A DNA stretch of 64,000 nucleotides, taken from Molossus alvarezi. Its lineage: Eukaryota > Chordata > Mammalia > Chiroptera > Molossidae. A program made the translations under genes and the position numbers. Position 1 is the stretch's first letter. Every line of letters starts with the position of its first letter. The stretch spans positions 2,108,001 through 2,172,000 of the forward strand of contig CM073895.1 in the NCBI GenBank assembly GCA_037176705.1, read 5' to 3'. Of this stretch, positions 30,894 through 41,559 are shown piece after piece. The notes beneath the pieces are model-generated. The model was not told the DNA's origin. It made no database searches and saw only the letters and a list, made by a program, of their open reading frames with translations.

Positions 30894-31119
30894 CATTTCC
30901 TTCCTTTTTTTTTTTTCCTTTATTGATTTTAGAGAGAGAGGAAGGAAGAGGGAGAGAGAGATAGAAACATCGATGAGAGAACATCGATTGGCTGCCTCCT
31001 GCATGTTCCCCACTGGGGATCGGACCCACAACCTGGGCATGTGTTCTGACCGGGAATCGAACTGGCGACCTCTTGGTGCGTGGATTGATGCTCAACCACT
31101 GAGCCACACCAGCCAAGCT
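30894..31119 (-). mobile_element. Ves SINE A of a tandem pair, reverse orientation
   Basis: Body 30905-31119: T-run (tail complement), CCTTTATTGATTTTAGAGAG, AAACATCGATGAGAGAACATC, GGCTGCCTCCTGCATG, GGGAATCGAACTGGCGACC, TGCTCAACCACTGAGCCACAC. Short subfamily. Preceded by CATTTCCTTCC (30894-30904) and followed by CATTTCCTTTC (31120-31130). Confidence 0.95.
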
Positions 31120-31381
31120 CATTTCCTTTCTCTCTTTTTTTTTATCTTCACCTGAAGACATTTTTCCAATTTTGTTCAGATAGAGTGGGAGGGAGAGAGA
31201 GAGAGAAACACTGACGTGAAAGGGACACATCGAGTGGCTGCCTCCTACACGACCAACCAGGGCCGGGGACAAACTGCAACCGAGGTACGTGCCCTTAAGC
31301 AGGAACCGAACCCGGGTCTCTCCGGACTGCAGGCCGACACTCTCACCGCTGAGCCAAACCGGCCAGGGATCATTTCCTTTC
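31120..31381 (-). mobile_element. Ves SINE B of a tandem pair, reverse orientation
   Basis: Body about 31131-31370: T-run, ATCTTCACCTGAAGACATTT, TTCAGATAGAGTGGGAGGGAG, AACACTGACGTGAAAGGGAC, CGGGGACAAACTGCAACCG, CTCACCGCTGAGCCAAACC, GGCCAGGG. Long subfamily, different from copy A. Flanked by CATTTCCTTTC at 31120-31130 and 31371-31381, so the same 11-bp target appears three times around the two SINEs. Confidence 0.95.
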
Positions 31382-31815
31382 TTGAGACCTTTTGATTTGC
31401 CTGCAGTAAAAAATGGCCTTGTTTTCAGATGCGTCCATTTCTGTGTGGCTGTCACAAATTCATCCTTAAACGATCATAAGGAGCTAGAACATTGCTCTAA
31501 AAAGAGGCCAAACACCTCAGCTTTGTCTTACTTTCATTTGTTTATTCCCCCCCACCCCCCACTGTTTTGGTTGCTCACTAGTTGTCTCACTCAGGACACA
31601 TCTGGGAGTGAAAAGGGTGCTAGTAACAATCCTACTGGGCAATAGGCATAAATCAGGACAGTCTCAGACCCAGGACCAAAGTCCACCCCATTAGGCCACT
31701 GGCGTGGTCGGTGTCTTGGGTCTTACTGTCACCGTTGCTCTGAAAATTCCTCTCGTTTTCTCGAGTTTTGGGTCCCCTGTTTCTTAGATCTCATTTCATC
31801 TACTTTGTTTTTGTT
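31382..31815. other. AT-richer unclassified sequence
   Basis: Contains AAATTCATCCTTAAACGATC, CTTACTTTCATTTGTTTATTCC and a C-rich break. No family recognised; it may be an old LINE fragment continuous with the next feature, or a conserved element. Confidence 0.35.
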
Positions 31816-32215
31816 GTTGTTTCTGCCCTTGATTTCCTGGAGCATGTCCTCCAGTAGCTTTCTGAGAAAGGGTTTGTGGGAAGTAAAAATTGGAAGTTGT
31901 TTAATCTTTGAAGTTGTCTGTATTCTACCAAGACTCTTGACCGTGTTTGTCTGAAAACTAGATTCTAGGCTGGAGACGTCCCTTTAGCATTTTTAAACCA
32001 CGGTTCTGGGGTCCCCTAGCTCCAGTGGCTCTGAGGTCTGACACCCCTTTACCTCTGACCCTTTGTACCCAATCTGCTTTCTTCCCCTGCTGGAAGCTTC
32101 AAGTGCGTCTCTTTCCCCCAATACTGTGATGATCCGTGTTCCATGTGCTGGTGCGGGGAAATCCTCGTTCCCGGCACGTCCTCAATGTTCTTTCTTCTCC
32201 CTTTTGGGTCAGCAT
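31816..32215 (+). mobile_element. Old LINE-derived remnant (L1M-like)
   Basis: TTGATTTCCTGGAGCATGTCC, GTTGTCTGTATTCTACC, CTAGATTCTAGGCTGGAGAC, GGCTCTGAGGTCTGACACCC, TGACCCTTTGTACCCAATCTG, TTCTTCCCCTGCTGGAAGCTTC and CAATACTGTGATGATCCGTGTTCC follow, in order, a common mammalian LINE segment (tctttattctacc / agaattctaggttgg / gagaagtctgatgcca / gatcctttgtatgtgacctg / ctctggaagctttta / tttcacgatgatgtgcc). Subfamily and sense relative to the LINE are uncertain. Confidence 0.6.
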
Positions 32216-33560
32216 CTCGACTCCTGGGTCGATGTTCCAACTGGACTCCCATCCCCTTCTCTCAGAGTCCTCGGGAGACCATGGAGCTCATCCACGATGA
32301 CAATGGCTTACAACATGTCTCCTTTAGAGCAGACCACGCAGGGGCATTTGGTTTTACAGGGACCCCAAAGGAGGGACGCTCTGGGGAAATCGCTGGGCTG
32401 TGCTCTCTCGTGTCACTGTGTCACTGCTGATGCCAGCCCTGGGCCACTGGGCCTCCCGCGGCCGTCCATTCTCTTCCCGTTCCCAGGGAGACACCTCAGC
32501 CACGTGGCCTGGGACCTGGCTCTGGGGCCGAGGGGCCTCATCTGTCCTGGGCATGTCTCAGTCTGGGCTCCCAGGTGGGAACGTGTGCCCACCCGTCTCA
32601 GGCAGTCGGGCCGATGCTGAGTTCAAATCCTGGGCGAGCCACCTCCTGGTGGCCTCGGATTCCCCCACGTATGGCCTTGCTGACCGCGGAGGGCCCGCTC
32701 ACTCTGCCCGCGGGGTTAGCTGCCCTTTGGGCTGTGCTCACAGCCAGGGGACCCCCCAAACCCAGCAGCCCCTCAATGTAGACGTTTCTCTCACCGAGGG
32801 CACATTCCTTCGTCATGACTTCCAGCCCCAAGCTGACCACAAATTCTCGTTGGAGACAAATCTAATATATTTCTCCCCTGTCCCACCAGCACCGGCCCCG
32901 GAGCCACCCTGGACACGGGCTGCAAGCCTCCCCTTGTCCTCGGCCGGCTCTCGCCCTGGCAGGGCGCCAGTCTGGAAAGTTCCTCCTGATTTATTGTCTC
33001 TGAAACGACCCGCAGATGTGGCCAGTCTGCTGGCTGTTGCCAATTAAAGTGCGGGAGGGCACTGGCCCTCCTGGCTGCCCGGCCTCCCTCCTGGGCTTGG
33101 GACTGGCTGGGCCACGGGCGCGGGTTTAGTCCTGCGAGGACTCCGGGGATGCAGAGCCGAGGGGCTCCGAGGGGGTGCCCCTTGCCGCCAGGGAGCCATG
33201 GAATGGGATGGCCCAGTCCCTACAAGGAAGGCCCCGGGGTCCACGGCCGACGTCCACTGGCAGCCGGGGCTTGCTGGCCTGGACACAGCCTCTGCTGGCC
33301 CCGCTCGCCCTGGTGCCGGCCCTCAGGGCACCCACGGTGGGAACCACGGCCTTCGGCGACAGAAAACGCAGTCAACAGGGTGTGTGTGTGTCTGTGCGTG
33401 GGGGGGGCATCTACACACGGTGACGGTGAAGTCATGGCTGTCGCCCGGGCTTGTGGTGATGGCGCCGCCGCACGGTGCCCTGCGCCGAGCTGGGCCCAGT
33501 CCACCGTCACAGACACCCCCGGGCCCCACACACCGATCCTGCAACCTTACTTCTGAACAT
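32216..33560. other. GC-rich spacer, 1.3 kb
   Basis: Single-copy. A weak MIR-like patch (GAGTTCAAATCCTGGGCGAGCC, about 32619-32640), a TTGCCAATTAAAGTGCGG spot near 33038 and a short GT tract at 33379-33395. No gene recognised. Confidence 0.4.
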
Positions 33561-33645
33561 GAAAGTGGCCCGTTGAAGAAACAAGTGTTTGTTATTTAAA
33601 CAAGTGTGTGACTTTCACGTTAATAACCCTGCCTGTTAGGGAACC
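33561..33645. promoter_or_regulatory. Small AT-rich island
   Basis: GAAACAAGTGTTTGTTATTT then AAACAAGTGTGTGACTTTC: an AAACAAGTGTxTG direct repeat about 20 bp apart, followed by ACGTTAATAACCC. Weak regulatory candidate. Confidence 0.3.
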
Positions 33646-34129
33646 CGCTTTCTGTCAGGCCGTGTCCCCTCTGGCTGACAGTCAGCCTCCGGAGCAGGGC
33701 CCCCGAACCCCCGCCAGGCTGGTTCATTCTGCCCCACTCCCAGCTTCAGGGCCGAGGGCGGCCCCCCTCCCCGGGGAACCGGGGTCCATGGCCGGGGCCC
33801 TGTGCAGGGATTTGTTTGGGTCCTTCTCTCTGTCACTGACACCACAGTGTGGGGGTGTCCACTCACGGCCAGGAGAAGGGGCACCCTGCCTTTGTCCCTC
33901 TGGGGAGCCCCTCAGGGTGACTCGTCCTCCATCGGCCCCTGGAGGAGAGTGGACCCCAGGCTGCTGGCCACTCCCCAGTGCCTCTCCCAGACGGGATGGC
34001 AGCACCGGGGACCAGGTCGGCCAGAGGACCCGGACTGCCTGACGCCCCGACGGCCGAGGGCTGGGAAGGCAGGGGCTTCACGGGCCAGACGCGGAGCTGA
34101 GCGCGGCCCGGTCTCCGGAACAGGGCGGC
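33646..34129. other. GC-rich spacer
   Basis: Nothing recognisable. Confidence 0.4.
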
Positions 34130-34278
34130 AAACTCAACCGATGTATTGGATTATTTATTTATGTATTTGTTTAATCCTCACTCAAGGATATTTTCCCATT
34201 GATTTTTTTTTTTTTTTAATCCTCACCCGAGGACATTTTTTTCCATTTTTTGTTCAGATAGAGTGGGAGGGAGGGAGG

Positions 34279-34328
<50 letters not shown>

Positions 34329-34530
34329 TCGATGTGAAAGGGACACATCGAGTGGCTGCCACCCGCATGACCAACCAGGGCCGGGGACAAACTGCAACCG
34401 AGGTACATGCCCTTAGCGGAAACCAAACTCGGGTCTCTCTGGACTGCAGGCTGACACTCTAACCGCTGAGCCAAACTGGCCAGGGCTCCATTGATTTTTT
34501 AGATAGAGTGGAAGGGAGGGAGGGAGAGAT

Positions 34531-34563
<33 letters not shown>

Positions 34564-34736
34564 AATGTTGAAGTGAGAGAGACACATCGACCAGTTGTCT
34601 CTTGCAAGACCCCAACAGGGGCCGGGATCAAACCCGCGACCCAGGTACGTGCCCTTGAGTGGGACTCAAGCTACGACCCCTTGGTCTGCGGGCCGACGCT
34701 CTGACCACTGAGCCTGGCCAGGGCCAAACTCAACCG
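34130..34736 (-). mobile_element. Ves SINE (outer) interrupted by another Ves
   Basis: Outer Ves at 34141-34725, reverse orientation, bounded by the perfect duplication AAACTCAACCG (34130-34140 and 34726-34736). Its tail side (TTTAATCCTCACTCAAGGATATTTTCCC) lies before 34200. Its remainder (ATAGAGTGGAAGGGAGGGAG, a GA tract, ACCCGCGACCCAGGTACGTG, GCTCTGACCACTGAG) lies after 34487. The gap is filled by the inner Ves. Confidence 0.95.
34204..34486 (-). mobile_element. Inner Ves SINE nested in an older Ves
   Basis: T-run, AATCCTCACCCGAGGACATTT, TTCAGATAGAGTGGGAGGG, a long (GA)n at about 34280-34324, AAACATCGATGTGAAAGGGAC, GGGACAAACTGCAACCG, CTCTAACCGCTGAGCCAAAC, TGGCCAGGGC. It duplicated CCATTGATTTTTT of the outer element (34196-34208 and 34488-34500). 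Confidence 0.95.
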
Positions 34737-34965
34737 GTTTAAAGATGACCTTCTACAAAAGAGCGTGTGCGTGTGAGTGTTGGCGTGTGAAGGTGCCTGA
34801 GAATGTGCCGTGTACATGCGTGGAGTCCGTGCGAGTAAGCAGGCATGCACACGTGTGTGTGCACTGGTGTGTGCGCACGTCATTGTCGAGGTGTGCCCTC
34901 CAGCGTCCGTGTGCGTGGGTACGCGTGTGTGGCGCATCCGTGTGCGGGTTGTACTTGGCCTGCCC
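34737..34965 (+). repeat. Degenerate TG-rich tract
   Basis: About 190 bp of imperfect TG/CG-rich text (GAGCGTGTGCGTGTGAGTG, CACACGTGTGTGTGCACTGG, GTGCGTGGGTACGCGTGTGTG) directly beside the nested SINEs. Confidence 0.8.
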
Positions 34966-35574
34966 GGAAGACCCTCCCGGCACAAAGGAAGGCAGGCGGC
35001 CATGGTCAGGGCTGGCCCGGGGGGTTGCCCACCACCCGCCGGTAGGGAGTGATGCGCCCACACAGCTCATGGGGGGTCTGCCCCAGCTCCAGGACCCCGA
35101 TTGGCACTGGGTGTGGACGGGGCACAAGGCCTGCTGGAAACCTTCCTTCATCTCAGACGTGGGCGCCCGTCTCCCAAGGGCAGGTGCCCCCCCATCGAGC
35201 CAGGTACCAGCCGCACCTCCCCGGAGGGGAAGCTGCATTCACGGGCCGGCCGGGCGAGACTTTAGCCTCTGCCCCTCGCAGACCGCCTCCAGTGCCACCT
35301 GCACCCCTGGGCAGGAGCCTCTGGACCTCAGCCCCTGCGGGCACATCCCGCCAGGCCCTCATGGAGGAGGCTCTGCGGGGCCAGAAGCAGGCAGAGGGCT
35401 CAGGGACAGGAGTCAGGAGTGTGGCCGGAGCCCCCAGCCCCTGGAGAGAGCCCTGCTGTGAACCAGGGCCGGCGGCCACTCCCTGGAGGGTGGTGGCTGG
35501 TGGGCAGGGGTCACGCCCCGTGACACTTCCCTGAGTTGCCGGACAGTGTTGTCTGCGAGCACAGAGCAGTCCAT
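34966..35574. other. GC-rich spacer
   Basis: Nothing recognisable. Confidence 0.4.
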
Positions 35575-35700
35575 CTGGCCGTGTTGTTAGACGTTTTGTA
35601 AAAACTGGATTCATTAAAAATTCATCTACACGTAGAAGCCAAAAGGCCCCAAACAACCAAAATGGTATAAAATTAAACGAGAAAACCATGAGCGGGGCCC
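35575..35700. promoter_or_regulatory. Candidate conserved non-coding element 6
   Basis: GTTAGACGTTTTGTAAAAAC, GGATTCATTAAAAATTCATC and ATGGTATAAAATTAAACGAG form an AT-rich, non-repetitive block about 440 bp before the large island at 36.1 kb. TGGTATAAAA could serve as a TATA box; no transcript is visible. Confidence 0.45.
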
Positions 35701-36139
35701 AGAGCAGCCTTGATGGGCTGGCAGAGACCGGCTGGCCGGGAGGAGTCGGAACTCGTCCCAGGCGGGACTCGGGCCCAGCGTGCGCACCACAGGCCCGCGA
35801 GCCTGGACCCACCTGCCGGGGAGGGTCCCACTGCCCCGGGCACCAAGCATGACCTGAGGCGTCCTCCCCCTGTGACAGGAAGAGATTCACTGGACCTGGG
35901 AACCCGCCAGCTCCCAGCGGGGATGCAGCCTCGGGACACCTCTGTCCCCCTCAGGCTCCCTCACCTTTGGGGATAAAGCGAGTAGCACTGGCCAGGACAA
36001 CTGCTGGAGGTGTCTTTACCTGAACCCCCAAACCAGCCAGCGAGGAGGGGCCCCAGGCTCGGCCACCCCCGGCCGGGCTCCGGTGGACTCGGGTCACCGC
36101 CCCCGGGTCTGAACCGCGCGGGGGGCGGAGGCGCGGCCG
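35701..36139. other. GC-rich, CpG-bearing spacer
   Basis: GC-rich text that becomes CpG-dense near 36060-36140 (CGCGCGGGGGGCGGAGGCGCGGCC) immediately before the large AT-rich island. Confidence 0.4.
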
Positions 36140-36885
36140 GCCAGCCACAGCTTCTGTTTCTGATGGAACCCGGCACCGCGATTTAATGGATTAGTTAAAA
36201 TGATGTGAAAAAATGGATCTCTGATTTACGACCTGCAATTTTTTGCTGACTGCGGCGTGTTTGCTGCGGGCCGGGCTCCGGCACAGAAAGCCTTTGTTGT
36301 CCCCCGTGCTACCCTCGGGGTTCATCCGCGGACCCCGCGCCCGAGGCCCCAGCAGACCTTTCAAACAGGAAGTTTAATTTTATAGAATTAAAAAAGAGAA
36401 AACGGCACTTAATTATCTGGCTGTGAAACAACCCTGCCCTTTCTTAATTTTAGTAGCTAATAAAAGGCCACTCCTGGGGTTAACTACTTCTGGTCCAAGC
36501 GCCCTACAATTTCGGCTGTTTGGATAGAACATTTTATGATCTGTTATATATTGCACTATGGTTTTTAAGCTCTGCTATGACATATTTCTCTCAAGATTTA
36601 TTAGGAATTTTTATTTAAAACAATATATTAAATGGGGGAGAAAGAGTAATCTCAGGTAAAATTCAAATATTAGCAAAACATAACATGGACCAAAACCTCT
36701 TTTATTTGAAGTTGTCCCCTTCCGCCCCTCCCCGTCCCCGCCCCCACCCCCGCTAATAAAAGGGCTGGGGAACAAGCCCGCAGCTGCACCGTTAATTCAA
36801 CATGGCTCCCAGCCTGACTCCAATCAGGGATCAATTTCAAGGCCAGTTGGTGTTTAAGTGACTTTATGGACACAGAAAAATGAAC
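36140..36885. promoter_or_regulatory. Large candidate conserved non-coding element (core island)
   Basis: The longest AT-rich, repeat-free island outside the L1, about 0.75 kb. It holds TAATGGATTA (36184-36193, paired-class homeodomain P2-type site), CAGACCTTTCAAACAGG, AAGTTTAATTTTATAGAATTAAAAAAG, CACTTAATTATCTGG, TTTTAGTAGCTAATAAAAGG, GGGGTTAACTACTTCTGG, GATCTGTTATATATTGC, CTATGACATATTTCTC, AGATTTATTAGGAATTTTTATTT, GCTAATAAAAGGGCTGGGG and CCGTTAATTCAACATGG. Motif density, absence of any transposon signature and a CpG-rich left border fit a multi-part developmental enhancer. No open frame over 60 codons fits it. Conservation is inferred, not observed. Confidence 0.55.
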
Positions 36886-37189
36886 TGTGCCAGGCCAGAT
36901 CCCAGGCCTTCTCCGGGTCTCTACCAGACCCTGAGGGGGACCCAGCAGGTCCTCGCTGCGGTGCCCCGAGGCCCTCAGCCACGTGGGGACCACCGCCTGC
37001 CCCGAGGGGTCCTCAGCGGAGTCCCATAGGGCGTCACTGTGTCCTCCTCGTCTCCTGCGGGGACCGTACTGTGTGCTAGCTCGAGACGAGCTGGGTGAGA
37101 CAACCGTGGAGGAGGACAGAGGGACGCGGCAGTGCCCGGATGCCCGGGGGGAGCGCGGCGAGCCCCCCGACATGCTCCGCGGCCCCATC
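36886..37189. other. GC-rich spacer
   Basis: Nothing recognisable. Confidence 0.4.
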
Positions 37190-37256
37190 AGAAAGCACTA
37201 ACTTAGCGCAAACTCAAAGACAACACGTAACAATTTCATGTCAGCCCCGAGCACGG
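37190..37256. promoter_or_regulatory. Small satellite island of the 36-kb element
   Basis: AAGCACTAACTTAGCGCAAAC, TCAAAGACAACACGTAAC, AATTTCATGTCAGCCCC: a short AT-richer patch with TCAAAG (TCF-like) and TGTCA (MEIS-like) words. Confidence 0.3.
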
Positions 37257-38604
37257 TCCTTCTGAGCCGGGTCCCTCCTGTCTGCAGAGCTGCCTGCCCT
37301 GCGCGGGGCCTGTGGTGTTTGGGAGGGAAACGCGGGAGGCCGAGGGCAGAGCCCGGGCCGTGTGGGGCCATCCTGGGGAGCCCACAGCCCTCGGAGGGCG
37401 GGGCTGTCTCAGTTGCCCCGGCAGCCCAGGCCCAGGTGGGGACACCAGAGCCCCCCGCCCGTGGCCTCTGCTGCCCCAGCAGCCGCCCCTCAGCACCAGT
37501 ACACGCTGTGTGGAGGGCTGGCCCGGAAACGGATGGGACCCGCTCCCAACCCTGTGGGCTGGACCAGAAATAACATCTGCAGCTTGTGGTCACGTGTGAC
37601 AGGTCCCAGGGCAGAGAAAAGGGCCCGCTGGGCCCTGGACCTGGCACTGGACACCGCTGATGAACCGGCATTTCTGTGGGACCCCAAGGGTCAGCCCCGC
37701 CGGGACACATCCAAACGTGAAGAGCTGGACGGGGCCCGAGGCAGGTGTCCGCGGGGCCATGAGGGGGCCACCACGAATTAGGGTGGGGGCCCAGGAGGAG
37801 CTGGGTTGGCTCTTTCTTTGGGATCCTGGGCCCAGCTCCCTTCAGGGGCAGCAGGAAAGCCGGTGTCCCAGGTGGCGGGGGGCCTGGTCCCAGCCAGGTT
37901 CTTCGTGGCACAGGTGTGCTTGTCTGCTGGCTCTCCACGGTCACTGGCGCTGGGGTGGGCACGGGGCGCTGCCCCCCTCCCCTGAGGGCCAGCAACGAGA
38001 AAGGAAACCGTCATCATCGAGTCCGACGACTGCCCGGTGCAAGGCCCCGTCCAGCTGCCTGCCGGCCAGTCCTCCGCGGAACCAGCCCCTCTGCGGGTGT
38101 TCGGCAGTTCCAGCAGATAGCAGTCTTCCGAGCGGAAGGGCCCTCGCTTCTCTCCGCGAAGTTTTATGGGGCTCTCGCCAGGCCTGCTCAGGGTCACCCC
38201 GAGCGGCAGCTGAGTGCCGCACACTCAATAAACAGCCAGGGCCGGTGCGGCGGGAGCGACCTCGGCTGGGGAGCCGGCAGACTGGGGGGCTGGGCTGGCT
38301 CCACTGGGCTGCTGGGTGGGGGGCCACTCCAGGAGCTCTGTCCATGCCAGGCTGGCTTCCGGGGTCATTGTGTCACCATCTGCCTGGTCAGCCAGGAGTG
38401 CTGGGAGCCCAGAGGACAGAGGGACGCCCCAATTCCACACCCCTGCCAGGCACCCCCAGCCAGGGACCCCACTGCCTGCAAGCCCACAGCCCCTGCACCC
38501 CTGCACCCAGGCCCTGCTCAGGGAGGGAGTCTGGGGGTGACAGAGAGGGCACTGTCCCCCGGTTCCAAAGGAACAGGCAGGGAGTGGGCTGGGCATCTGT
38601 CCAG
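37257..38604. other. GC-rich spacer, 1.3 kb
   Basis: Single-copy. Includes a 316-codon plus-strand open frame (37660-38610) that shows no domain and is matched by long frames on the other strand; treated as non-coding. Confidence 0.45.
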
Positions 38605-38840
38605 CGGTGAACAGGGTCCCCTGAAATTCATGTCCACTCAGACCCTCAGAGTGTGATTCACTCTGTTTGGACATCGGGTCTTGGCAGATGTGATTAATTA
38701 AGATGAGGTCCTGTTGGACCAGGGAGGTCCTTGACCCGCTGAGCCATGTCCTTGTGGGGAGAGGAGGGGACACAGACACAGGGTAGGAAGGGTAAGGATG
38801 AAAGAGGCGGAGGGGGGGGTGATGAGACTCTAGACAAGCC
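38605..38840 (+). mobile_element. MLT1-type LTR fragment
   Basis: GTCCCCTGAAATTCATGTCC, GACCCTCAGAGTGTGATTC, TTGGACATCGGGTCTTGGC, AGATGTGATTAATTAAGATG, AGGTCCTGTTGGACC, ATGTCCTTGTGGGGAGAGG and ACACAGACACAGGG follow the MLT1 5' half. Confidence 0.88.
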
Positions 38841-40750
38841 AAGGAAGCCGCCCCAAGTCAGGGAGACAGGAAGGACCGGCCCCCAGCGCCCGGGAGGGTC
38901 GCAGCACCCTCCCCCCACCTGGGTGAGGGGCTTCCGGCCTGAGAGAACACGTTTCTGCTGTGAGCTGGTGGCCTGTCCTCTCTCACATGACCTCGTGACT
39001 TCTGAAATTGACCAGCTTATACCTGTTTTATTGCAAAAGAGGGCGGGGGTCCCCTGGATCGTCCAGTGGGATCGTTAGGTCTGCCCTGTGACGCGCCCTG
39101 GCCCTTGCCCCCTGCCCCTGGCCCGGCTCAGATCACAGTCCCATCGCTGTGTCCTCCCAGGCCGCCACCCCCAGGCCGTGGGGAACGCTCGGCTGACTCC
39201 CACTTGAGGGGGCTTCACGCAGAACCCCGAGCGCCGTGCAGACCCAGCAAGACCTGGCTGTCGTTTGTAAAGAGGAGGCAGCGAGGAGAGAGCGGAGCTG
39301 TCCCCTGGGCCCCATTCCCCTTGTGGCAGCCTCTCTTCTCCCCCTGGGTGCTGAGGGCGCCGCGTGTTTGCGCCCTGTGATCCATGGGGCCTCGGCGTTT
39401 GGAGACGGGAGGGTGGGGGTTCATCTGAGCTGGGCTGCTTGGCCAGTGAGGGTGTGGGCTTGTCCTGAGGAAGAAATAGATGGGGTGTGTGGGGGGGGGC
39501 AGCATTGGGGGCCTGGGGGGACATCTGCAAGGTTGCGGAGAGCGGGGAGGAGAAGCAGCTGGTGACAGGGGGTGAGGGCTCTCTCTGGGTTCCCCGCTTC
39601 CTGCTGAGCTCACAGCACCCAGCCTGCCAGGGTGCCCCCCACCCGAGGCAGCTTTGGCCATCGGGACCACGGAGGGCTCCCGGTGAGAGAGGGCCCTGGC
39701 CTGTTACCTCCTGATTGCGGGCGTGCGCACCCTCGCCCTGGGGGACGCCCTCACGCCTCAGTAAACGCTTTGCTTCGTGCGGGTGACGACGAGTTGGCCT
39801 CCCGGTCCCTGGCACCGTCCCCCATCCTCACTTGGAGCTGAGTGGAGCCTTCCCGGGTCTATTTTGGGTAACCTCCGTGCTGAAACATACTTGTGGAATG
39901 ATACAAGCCGGCAGTGATGGGTGTGAGGCCGTCTTCAAAGGCGACTCGGGATGGAAACTGGATCCGCGCGCTGGACAGGCGGCGGAAGGAGCGGGCTGCT
40001 GCCATCACAGGCCCTTAGCCGCGGGAGAGGAAGATCGATCCCAACAACCGCGCAGCTGGAATCGGGCGCGCGGACCCGGGCCCAGAAGTGTCGCCGGGGA
40101 TTAGACTTGCCGAGATCGCGGGCAGGGCCGCTGTGGAAAACGTGTGCTTGGCTGGCTGTCCCTTGCTTCGCAACCCGCGTGCTGCCCACCTCTGCCAGGA
40201 TCAGTCCTGGTGCGGGAGGGGGCGCTGGGTGGGAGCTGGGCCTTCGCAGACGGGGGCTCGGAGACGCAGGGAGTGAGGGTCTGAGTGGGGGCTGCAGGCA
40301 GCGACCGGGGAAGAGCTCCTGGCCCCCCTCACAGCTCCCAGGACCCCCCACCCCCCACCCCTCCCAAGCATCCACCGCGGGGTCCACGGTCAAGAATGTC
40401 AAAAGTAGCTGAGGAGTGGGGGCGAGTCGCGGGTGAGATGGCAGCCGTGTCAGACCCCATATGGAGCTCATTACTGGCCCCAGAGAAGCTTGTTTGGGGC
40501 TCGAGTGTCCAAGGTGACAGCCTGTGCCGCCGCGGGTGTGGGGGACGGTGTGGGGGAGGGTGCTGCAGGAAATGGCAGGGCTGCTCCCCAGCCCCAACAA
40601 AGCCTGGGCAGGGAGCCTGGCTCCGTGAGTGGGGTTTCCATTCTGGGCTCCCGTGAAGCTGGGGTGACGTGAGCAGAGAGGAAGGAGAGGCGTTCAAACA
40701 CGGGGGCACGGAGGTGGGAGATGGCCAGTCCAAGTGCACGGGCACCCACG
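38841..40750. other. GC-rich spacer, 1.9 kb
   Basis: Single-copy with G runs (38811-38818, 39489-39498) and a CpG-rich stretch near 39955-40100. No gene recognised. Confidence 0.4.
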
Positions 40751-40946
40751 GCCTCTCTTCCTCTCCGGGCCCCTCTCCTCGGCTCCCCTTTCTCTGCCCA
40801 TTTGCTCCCCCCTCTGTGCTGCTCCGCCTCCCCGACCTCCCCCACCGCCTCGCCCTTCGCTCCGCCTCTGCCCGTTCCCTCCCTCTTTTCCTCTCTCCTC
40901 TCTCTCACTCCTCCTGCCCTCACCTCTCTCTCCCCTTGGCTGCAGG
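40751..40946 (+). other. Polypyrimidine tract ending in a splice-acceptor-like site
   Basis: About 190 bp is almost all C/T (CTCTCTTCCTCTCCGGGCCC to CACCTCTCTCTCCCCTTGG) and ends GGCTGCAGGGCTC. This fits a 3' splice site consensus, and also a triplex-forming (H-DNA) mirror-like tract. No exon with a recognisable product follows. Confidence 0.5.
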
Positions 40947-41559
40947 GCTCAGGGGCTGGGGCCGCGAGCAGGTGGCCCCAGTCAGCCAGCTGTGCAGCAG
41001 CTGTGGCAGGCCCGGGGGCTGGAGGACATGAGCTGCCGAGGGACAGACGGGAGGGCTTATTCTGTGTACTAGTCCTGGCCATGAGAACCCTTGCACCAAA
41101 CTCACGGCTGAATTCCACCCTGCTTTGGTCCCCTGGCCACCCTTACCCTTCTGGGGGTGCTCACGATCGATGCCTGGACCTAGCGGGAGGGCCTCTGTGG
41201 CCCCAGGCAATGTCCTGAGACTCGTGGCTTCCTGCTTGTGTCTGAGAAAGTGAACTGTGAGCAAAGGGAGAGGCTTCTGTGCAGAGAAAGGGCAGGTGGG
41301 TAATTCACACAGACCCTCCCACTGGATGCAAACCAAACCATTTGAATCGGAGTCAAGAAGGCCACGAAGACCTGGAGGAACAGGACGCAGAAGAGGGTCG
41401 AAGGGCACTTAGCATTCGGGGCTGTTTCCTGTCTAGGGATGGCTTCTGGAAGAAGTGGCCTGGGGAATGGGAACCCTTACATCATCTCAGTGCCACAAGT
41501 TGGATGAAGGCAGTCCTGGATTACTAAGTCTCCTCTGCTCGGAGAGACCTACACCCTCT
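40947..41559. other. Spacer grading into an L1 5' region
   Basis: GC-rich at first, then AT-richer from about 41340. The last 200 bp may belong to the 5' part of the L1. Confidence 0.35.

Noticed and set aside
36450..36470. Helitron end (GCTAATAAAAGG resembles text in bat Helibat elements)
   Set aside because: No TC start, CTRR end or 3' hairpin in the right place; the word is short and lies inside a motif-rich island.
37660..38610. 316-codon plus-strand open frame
   Set aside because: No recognisable family, and it runs into an MLT1 LTR at its 3' end.
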